This document shows positions 7,701-10,981 of a DNA stretch of 10,981 nucleotides, piece after piece. Source of the DNA: Limisphaerales bacterium (GTDB taxonomy: Bacteria > Verrucomicrobiota > Verrucomicrobiia > Limisphaerales > UBA11358); the NCBI GenBank assembly GCA_003455565.1, contig DMQW01000302.1, forward strand, positions 1 through 10,981, read 5' to 3'. Position numbers and translations under genes: made by a program. How positions within the stretch are numbered: the stretch's first letter is position 1; every line of letters starts with the position of its first letter. Under the pieces are notes generated by a model. It was not told the DNA's origin. It worked only from the letters and a program-made list of their open reading frames with translations, and did not search any database.

Positions 7701-8126
7701 CCTTTCGAGAAAGAGGACGACGCGTTTGCCGCTCCAGTTCGTCGGAATTTCAAAATCGCGTTGATACCACGCCGCGCCGAGGTAATGCCGCACGGGCTGG
7801 CAGAGAAACGGAACTTTCACGCTGCCGCTGTTCGTGTAAGCGGCGTAGTCCGCGCGCAAAAACCAGAAGTGATCGTAGAGTGAAAGCACCCACGGTGTCG
7901 TCGTGCTGATTTCATCACCGTAACCTTGCGATTCCAAAATTCCAGGCAGTTTGATTTTGTCCGGCAGGTTTTTGGTGAACCAGTTTTCGTTCATGCCGGC
8001 GTCATTGCGGTCGAGGGCGAAACGCCATTCGCCGGCGAGCGGAATGATTTCAGCGGCGGGGATTTGCTTCGCCGCGAAGCAAAACAAAACCAAAGCAGTG
8101 AGAATGAAAATGTTTTTGCGATTCAT
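4734..8126 (-). CDS. Secreted GH2 glycoside hydrolase (beta-galactosidase/glucuronidase type)
   Basis: This 1130-residue exo-glycosidase is predicted to be exported. Residues 1-25 are a signal peptide ending PAA. Residues about 26-225 form the GH2 jelly-roll sugar-binding domain (AWYQRDFEIP, DNAWNGIVGD). Residues about 230-335 are an Ig-like domain. Residues about 336-640 are a TIM barrel with the acid/base Glu450 in ISASNEAGG and the probable nucleophile Glu534 in IAHELGQW. Residues about 650-734 are a beta-rich linker. Residues 735-758 are encoded by a palindromic element. Residues about 760-930 resemble the glutamine-amidotransferase-like domain seen in beta-galactosidases. Residues about 955-1095 are an F5/8 type C (discoidin) carbohydrate-binding domain, followed by a polar tail. 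The exact sugar cannot be read. A beta-galactosidase trimming RG-I side chains fits the PL4 neighbour, but beta-glucuronidase or arabinopyranosidase activity is possible. The ATG start is supported by the signal peptide. No clear Shine-Dalgarno is visible. Confidence 0.87.
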   Translation of the reverse strand: MNRKNIFILTALVLFCFAAKQIPAAEIIPLAGEWRFALDRNDAGMNENWFTKNLPDKIKLPGILESQGYGDEISTTTPWVLSLYDHFWFLRADYAAYTNSGSVKVPFLCQPVRHYLGAAWYQRDFEIPTNWSGKRVVLFLERPHWKSTVWLDDKEIGSDISLCTPHEFDFGLVPPGKHRLTIRVDNRMILPYRPDAHSVSDSLDNAWNGIVGDMKLSATSPVWIEGLQVYPHIETKSVTIKGTIKNISAKSGSGELKMFVTPLRFENPPKMMAQTNVAVSWTENGGTFQTEVTLRSGAKLWDEFDPTIYRLAMWFDNRDSVGTHFGLREFKAVGTDFEINGRKAYLRGTHFGGDFPLTGYPPTDTASWKKIFQTCKDYGLNHMRFHSWCPPEAAFTAADELGFYLQVECGMWNPFTPGGEMEKMLYAETERIIRAYGNHPSFMLISASNEAGGRWKQVLPDWVKHFRAEDPRHLYTPDTGWSLIDSPDQPINGGADYLAIGRVGPNRVRGERGWFGGDYGDSIAGVNVPVIAHELGQWVAYPDFDVIKKFTGFMRPGNYGIFRDSLAAHGLLEQNKKFAWASGRFQLVCYKEEIEANLRTPGMAGFQLLDLHDYTGQGTALVGLLDPFWESKGYATPEEFRKFCGPVIPLARLTKRVFTTTDSFDVNVEVANFGALPLTNTMANWEIRNAGGNVVAHGVFPAVTISIGKNFALGTISADLSRLPAPQQYKLVVKVGDDIRSLKLSDTEKSEPPHVGSYKIFENDWSFWLYPAQISDAVPTNVFVTSSWDDAEKKLSAGGKVLFQPRLADLDWSSPPLARIPVFWNALMGPTWSRMLGLWCDTNHPALAEFPTEANCDWQWTELIRNARAVNLDKLPRGLTPIVSAIDDWNRNYKLGVIFEAKVGTGKLLVCSIDLDSRPGAQQLRRSLLDYMAGEKFAPQTEISLADFAGLHFDTRIMHKLGATAEADGQNANAILDGDPNTFWSSADARGNGPKHPHEIIVRFKSPTAMDGLVLMPRQNHREHQGDIRDYTIETSDDGTNWQQVISGQLPSTFDPLKVLFGKTITTKQFKLTALSGFGTDNSAALAELAVIYAGPKLADDNSGNIEYQRVRTVSPDIDAGEAPAKPVKK
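5853..5924. repeat. In-frame palindromic element inside the GH2 gene
   Basis: This is a 72-bp imperfect inverted repeat. Read on the minus strand, the left arm begins GTAGGAGACGACATCAGGAG and the right arm is its imperfect complement ending GGCTCCTAC. 20 of the outer 24 positions pair. The element fills exactly codons 735-758 (Val735 to Tyr758) of the GH2 protein, so it keeps frame and has no stop. The flanking protein, VVKVG.. and ..IFENDWSFWLYP, reads like a continuous family sequence without the 24-residue segment. The arms look like a repeat seen between genes in Verrucomicrobia (recalled only). The segment is probably a surface loop between two domains. Confidence 0.75.
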
Positions 8127-8181
8127 GGTTTATCAGTTTTGGGTGACGCGCCAAACTAAACTGAAACCGCGAATTGTTGAA

Positions 8182-8197
8182 TAACCAAAACTGGTTA
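8182..8197. promoter_or_regulatory. Possible operator palindrome upstream of the GH2 gene
   Basis: A perfect 6-bp inverted repeat, taacca (8182-8187) against tggtta (8192-8197), flanks a 4-base spacer 56 bp upstream of the GH2 start codon. The position and size would suit a regulator binding site such as a LacI-type operator. It also touches the left end of the nested repeat element at 8196, so it may only be part of that element. No regulator gene is in the window. Confidence 0.3.
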
Positions 8198-8372
8198 GGG
8201 CGTGTTTTCAAAATGGTGGCACGGGCGTCTCGCCGGATTTCGTCAAAGGTCGGCCATTGCTGGTTGTCCGCAGAAACTGGAGCAGTCCACGTTTCGCAAC
8301 GATTTCGGGCGGGACGCCCGAAACGACAGACCGGAGGCCTGTGCCACCCAGCGAATTTGAAACCGTGCCCTA
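8196..8372. repeat. Nested inverted-repeat element between cobA-hemD and the GH2 gene
   Basis: The two ends match as inverted copies. Both arms, read inward, carry TAGGGC, then TTTCAAA, then GGTGGCAC (left 8196-8222, right 8341-8372 complemented), with a 5-base difference before the last block. Inside, cgggcgtctcgcc (8222-8234) is nearly complementary to ggcgggacgcccg (8308-8320), and 8303-8323 forms its own hairpin. No ORF is present, so a non-autonomous MITE-like or structured element is the best reading. Its right-hand TAG (8370-8372 complement) is the stop codon of the cobA-hemD gene. It fills most of the 243-bp gap between the two genes. Confidence 0.72.
8303..8323 (-). terminator. Hairpin downstream of cobA-hemD, possible terminator
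   Basis: A perfect 9-bp stem, tttcgggcg (8303-8311) and cgcccgaaa (8315-8323), has a 3-base loop and lies 46 bp beyond the cobA-hemD stop on the minus strand. It is stable and GC-rich but is followed by tcgttgcg, not a run of T. It may therefore act only weakly, or may simply be an internal stem of the repeat element. Confidence 0.35.
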
Positions 8373-9887
8373 GGTCTTTGCCGCCTTGAGCAATGCGGCA
8401 ATCAAACCTTCCGTCGTGTGCGTCTTGGCTTCGAGCGTCGGTCTTAATCCCAAAGCGAAAATCGCCTTGCTCGTCTCCGGGCCGATGGACGCAATCTTCA
8501 GTTGCGGAAATTTCTTCACCAGTTTCGGCAGATCGAAACGCGTGTGAAAATGTTCCACCGTCGAACTGCTGGTGAACGTCACCCAGTCCGCGCCCGCTTC
8601 GAGCAAGCGTTCGCCCGCACCGGTGGCGTCTTCCGTTTCGGGAACCGTTTTGTAGATGGCAATGTCGTCCACGATGGCGCCGAGTTCCTGCAATGCCTCC
8701 GGCAGATCGGGAGTCGCCACTTCGGCGCGCAGCAGGCACATCTTCACATTGTCAATGTGTTGATATTTTTTGAAGGCGGCGGCGATTTTTTTGCCGGTGT
8801 ATTCTTCGGGCATCAAATCCACTTGCAGATGCAGCTCGCGCAACTTCGCCGTCGTCGCCGGACCGACCGCCGCGATGCGCGCGCCGCCGAGGTCGCGCAA
8901 ATCCTGGAAGCGGCGGAAGAAAATATCGAAGAACGCCGTCACGCCGTTCGCGCTGGTGAAGACGAGCCAGTCGTAGGAATTCAATTCCAACAGGCAGTCC
9001 ACAATCGCGTCCTTCTCCGTCGGCATCGTGATTTTAATCGTCGGCACTTCCAAAACATCCGCGCCGAGTTCCGTGAGCCGCTGCGCGAAAGTTCCAGCCT
9101 GTTCCGAACGCCGCGTGACCACGATGCGCTGGCCGAACAACGGACGATTTTCAAACCAGTTCAATTTTCCGCGCAGCTTCACGACGTCGCCGATGATGGT
9201 GAGGGCAGGGGGAACAATTTTTTCATTCGCGGCGAGCGCAGCGATGGTTGCCAGTGTGCCCGCAATGGTTTTTTGCCGGCCCGTAGTTCCACGGTGCACA
9301 ATTGCAATCGGCGTCTGCGGCGACATTCCGTTCGTGATGAGCGCTTTTGTCCAGTCGGCCAGTTGTTCCGTGCCCATCAGCACAACTTTGGTGCCGGGAA
9401 TTTTGGCAATTTGATCGTAGCGCAAGGCCGTGGCGGCGTCCGCTGAATCGCTGTGGCCGGTGAAAACGGTGAAGCTGGAGCAATGTTCACGATGTGTGAG
9501 CGGAATGCCCGCGTAGTTCGGCACCGCCGTGATGGAGGAAACGCCCGGCACGATCTCAAACGGAATTTTCTCCGCCGCCAGTGCATCGGCTTCTTCCGCG
9601 CCGCGTCCGAAAATATACGGATCGCCGCCTTTGAGCCGCACGACAGTTTTGCCTGCCTTGGCCTTGGCGATGATGGTCGCGGTGATTTCCGCCTGCGGCA
9701 TCGCCATGTTTTTGCCGCGCGAAATAAATTCAGCCGTGGCCGGGGCGAGCCGGAGCAGTTCGGGATTGGCGAGCGCGTCGTAGATGACCACGTCCGCGCG
9801 CTTGAGCAATTCCGCGCCGCGCAACGTCAACAAACCGGCGTCGCCCGGCCCGGCGCCGACGAGATAAACTGTGCCTTTGGATTTCAC
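8370..9887 (-). CDS. cobA-hemD: Fused uroporphyrinogen-III C-methyltransferase / uroporphyrinogen-III synthase
   Basis: This is a 505-residue cytoplasmic tetrapyrrole enzyme. The N-terminal domain (about 5-245) is the SAM-dependent methyltransferase that makes precorrin-2 for siroheme and cobalamin. It shows the P-loop-like VYLVGAGPGDAGLLTLRG (7-24) and VVRLKGGDPYIFGRGAEE (82-99). The C-terminal domain (about 250-505) is HemD, which closes and inverts ring D of hydroxymethylbilane to give uroporphyrinogen III. It shows FGQRIVVTRR (251), LVFTSANGV (308), AVGPATTAKL (340) and WVTFTSSSTVEHF (435). The start is GTG at 9887: an in-frame TGA lies 15 bp upstream and no ATG intervenes. The stop TAG belongs to the adjacent repeat element. 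The Minf_1886-type gene ends 66 bp upstream in the same direction, and no hemC is in the window. Confidence 0.93.
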   Translation of the reverse strand: MKSKGTVYLVGAGPGDAGLLTLRGAELLKRADVVIYDALANPELLRLAPATAEFISRGKNMAMPQAEITATIIAKAKAGKTVVRLKGGDPYIFGRGAEEADALAAEKIPFEIVPGVSSITAVPNYAGIPLTHREHCSSFTVFTGHSDSADAATALRYDQIAKIPGTKVVLMGTEQLADWTKALITNGMSPQTPIAIVHRGTTGRQKTIAGTLATIAALAANEKIVPPALTIIGDVVKLRGKLNWFENRPLFGQRIVVTRRSEQAGTFAQRLTELGADVLEVPTIKITMPTEKDAIVDCLLELNSYDWLVFTSANGVTAFFDIFFRRFQDLRDLGGARIAAVGPATTAKLRELHLQVDLMPEEYTGKKIAAAFKKYQHIDNVKMCLLRAEVATPDLPEALQELGAIVDDIAIYKTVPETEDATGAGERLLEAGADWVTFTSSSTVEHFHTRFDLPKLVKKFPQLKIASIGPETSKAIFALGLRPTLEAKTHTTEGLIAALLKAAKT

Positions 9888-9953
9888 CCGGATAATTATT
9901 CAGAAGGACAAACACCTGGCAATGTTTGTTGCGGTTATTTGCCTGGGTTCACC

Positions 9954-10373
9954 TCAACCCGCCACCGGCTTGGTTTCAGTTTGGAGTTTGCTTTCGGGCC
10001 AGAACGGTTTGCGGAAAGCCTCGGTGAAGTCGTAGCCGTTCTGAAAATCGTCGCGCGTGTCCTTTTCGGTTTTGGCGAGCAGGCCGATTTCCACCATGTT
10101 GAAAACAATTTCGCCGAAATCCTTGGCGCGGCGGACGCCCCATTCCTCGAAGACGGTCACGGTCATCGGGCCAAATTGCGCGAGCGCAAACTGCCGGATG
10201 CCGCCGAGCAGTTCCTTGCCGGTCACATGGCGGACGGAACCACGGTTTTCCTTGCTGATGAGCTTCTGCGTGAAGTCCAGCGCCTCGCGCACAAAGAGGT
10301 AGGCATCGCGCTGGAAACGCAGATCGCGCGCGAGGATCTTGTCCAGCGCTTCATCAAAATTGACTTCTTGCAT
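9954..10373 (-). CDS. Minf_1886 family protein (Verrucomicrobia/Planctomycetes-restricted)
   Basis: This is a 139-residue soluble protein of unknown function. Recognisable features are the N-terminal NFDEALDKILARDLRFQRDA, the YLFVREALDFTQKL helix, the RHVTGKELLGGIRQFALAQFG core (residues about 48-69) and FEEWGVRRAKDFGEIVFNMVE (about 75-95). Together these match the Minf_1886/TIGR04138 family, recalled as nearly confined to Verrucomicrobia and Planctomycetes. There is no signal peptide or membrane segment. The ATG follows the TAA of the small upstream gene by only 2 bp, which implies translational coupling; a clear ribosome site is lacking. It may be co-transcribed with cobA-hemD, though nothing shows a tetrapyrrole role. 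Confidence 0.82.
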   Translation of the reverse strand: MQEVNFDEALDKILARDLRFQRDAYLFVREALDFTQKLISKENRGSVRHVTGKELLGGIRQFALAQFGPMTVTVFEEWGVRRAKDFGEIVFNMVEIGLLAKTEKDTRDDFQNGYDFTEAFRKPFWPESKLQTETKPVAG

Positions 10374-10375
10374 GA

Positions 10376-10510
10376 TTAAATTTTTGCTTCGACTGCCGGC
10401 GGCGGCGCGGGCGGATGCGCCGTCCGGTAAAATTTCACGAACAGGCCCACGAGCAACAAGCCCGCCACGGCGCAGATGAAAAGTTGTTCCTGTCGGGTCA
10501 GCCGGTTCAC
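10376..10510 (-). CDS. Small single-pass membrane protein, 44 residues
   Basis: This short gene reads MNRLTRQEQLFICAVAGLLL, continues VGLFVKFYRTAHPP and ends in a proline-alanine tail and EAKI. Residues about 11-25 form one hydrophobic helix with a positive N-terminus (Arg3, Arg6) and Lys26/Arg29 after it, so it is a predicted inner-membrane peptide. It starts with GTG at 10510; an in-frame TAA 12 bp upstream excludes a longer form. It ends TAA, 2 bp before the ATG of the Minf_1886-type gene, and this tight coupling is the main argument that it is real. The NRLT-Q-EQL start recalls small verrucomicrobial proteins of unknown role; no function is assigned. Confidence 0.62.
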   Translation of the reverse strand: MNRLTRQEQLFICAVAGLLLVGLFVKFYRTAHPPAPPPAVEAKI

Positions 10511-10579
10511 GCTGTCACTTTAGCCTGACGACTTTCATTCGGCAAGCGCGCGGACAGCCTGGCAGTGTCCTGATTTGAC

Positions 10580-10694
10580 CGGAGCGCGAGTTGTCCCAAC
10601 TCGCAGCGGCTGCGCCAGACCTGAAGGAACTGGCTTTATTCAGACGCGTATCTGACTGGCCACGCGCTGCGGATTGAGGACGATCCGCGCTCCG
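10580..10694. repeat. Inverted pair of hairpin-forming repeat units
   Basis: A 9-bp perfect inverted repeat, cggagcgcg (10580-10588) and cgcgctccg (10686-10694), bounds the element. The similarity continues inward for about 30 bp per arm (gtcc, then cgcagcg, then tg blocks). Each arm also forms its own hairpin: gcgagttg/caactcgc at 10586-10604 and gcggat/atccgc at 10669-10688. It lies in the 259-bp gap between the divergent small membrane-protein gene and the FAH-family gene. Otherwise that gap holds no gene, and no clear promoter could be assigned. A weaker 5-bp stem (ggaca/tgtcc, 10552-10570) precedes it. Confidence 0.65.
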
Positions 10695-10769
10695 AAAACA
10701 GCCAATTAGAACACCACCGGCGAGCTTTAATCTTGCCGCTGGCCGCTGCTGTTCGTAGCCTGACCGGGC

Positions 10770-10981
10770 ATGATGGCCATCGGCAGATTTCAAAAGAACG
10801 ACGAGATTTTTTACGCCAAAGTTGTGGACGGCGAAATCTTCCGTCTCCGTGGCGATGTTTTCGGCTCCCCGTCCTTCGACCGCAAAGCGACTCCGCGCAA
10901 AGGTGTCAAAACCCTCGTGCCCGTCGTCCCGTCCAAGATCATCGCCGTCGGCCTCAACTACGCCGACCATGTGCGCGAGAT
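10770..10981 (+). CDS. Fumarylacetoacetate hydrolase family protein, N-terminal part (partial)
   Basis: The gene starts here and runs off the right edge after 70 full codons. The N-terminal 50 residues (IGRFQKNDEIFYAKVVDGEI, then FRLRGDVFG) form the small domain that precedes the catalytic fold in many family members. The fold itself begins with VPSKIIAVGLNYADHVRE, a strong signature of FAH-family enzymes. Members hydrolyse or isomerise acylpyruvate-like diketo acids with a divalent metal. The metal-binding residues lie beyond the edge, so the substrate cannot be inferred. Two adjacent in-frame ATGs (10770 and 10773) could start translation, and neither has a clear ribosome site. It is transcribed away from the minus-strand cluster. 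Confidence 0.85.
   Translation, partial: MMAIGRFQKNDEIFYAKVVDGEIFRLRGDVFGSPSFDRKATPRKGVKTLVPVVPSKIIAVGLNYADHVRE

Noticed and set aside
9945..9960. Small hairpin gggtt/aaccc at the 3' end of the Minf_1886-type gene
   Set aside because: Only 5 bp, overlaps the stop codon and has no T-tract, so it is not supported as a terminator.
8502..10379. Two plus-strand frames of over 300 codons opposite cobA-hemD and the Minf_1886-type gene
   Set aside because: The opposite strand encodes clear families with motifs; these frames are rich in Arg and His and look like shadows.
10515..10970. Minus-strand 151-codon frame at the right end
   Set aside because: It runs antisense to the FAH-family start and across the repeat pair, with no recognisable domain.

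Overview
The window looks like a chromosomal segment of a Verrucomicrobiota bacterium, most likely from the Pedosphaera/Limisphaera side of the phylum. This rests on recalled family knowledge, not a search. The clues are a Minf_1886-type protein (a family known mainly from Verrucomicrobia and Planctomycetes), a CobA-HemD fusion, large secreted plant-polysaccharide enzymes ending in a typical verrucomicrobial C-terminal module, weak Shine-Dalgarno signals, and many palindromic or dispersed non-coding repeats.

Layout. Positions 1-174 (+) hold the last 57 codons of a type I restriction subunit, HsdR. Directly after it (about 281-788, +) lies a broken second copy of the middle of an HsdR gene. 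Its recognisable pieces lie in three different frames and are separated by two insertions that each carry a copy of one palindromic repeat. A further dispersed-repeat sequence ends the remnant. Positions 972-4445 (-) encode a secreted PL4 rhamnogalacturonan lyase with four fibronectin type III domains. Positions 4734-8126 (-) encode a secreted, multidomain GH2 glycosidase. The pair forms a small pectin (rhamnogalacturonan I) degradation locus without any visible transporter or regulator. Positions 8370-9887 (-) encode a fused uroporphyrinogen-III methyltransferase/synthase (siroheme, B12 and heme precursors). Positions 9954-10373 (-) encode the Minf_1886-type protein, preceded by a coupled 44-residue membrane peptide gene at 10376-10510 (-). 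A fumarylacetoacetate-hydrolase-family gene starts at about 10770 (+) and runs off the right edge.

The most unusual content is the set of small palindromic elements. A 72-bp imperfect inverted repeat (5853-5924) sits in frame inside the GH2 gene and supplies exactly 24 codons. A roughly 177-bp nested inverted-repeat element (8196-8372) supplies the stop codon of the cobA-hemD gene. Two inverted copies of a hairpin unit (10580-10694) differ in sequence, yet each keeps its own palindrome. The paired repeats in the HsdR remnant and two palindromes at 4527-4544 and 4671-4722 complete the picture of a genome seeded with several families of small mobile or structured repeats, some of which have been captured by coding sequences.
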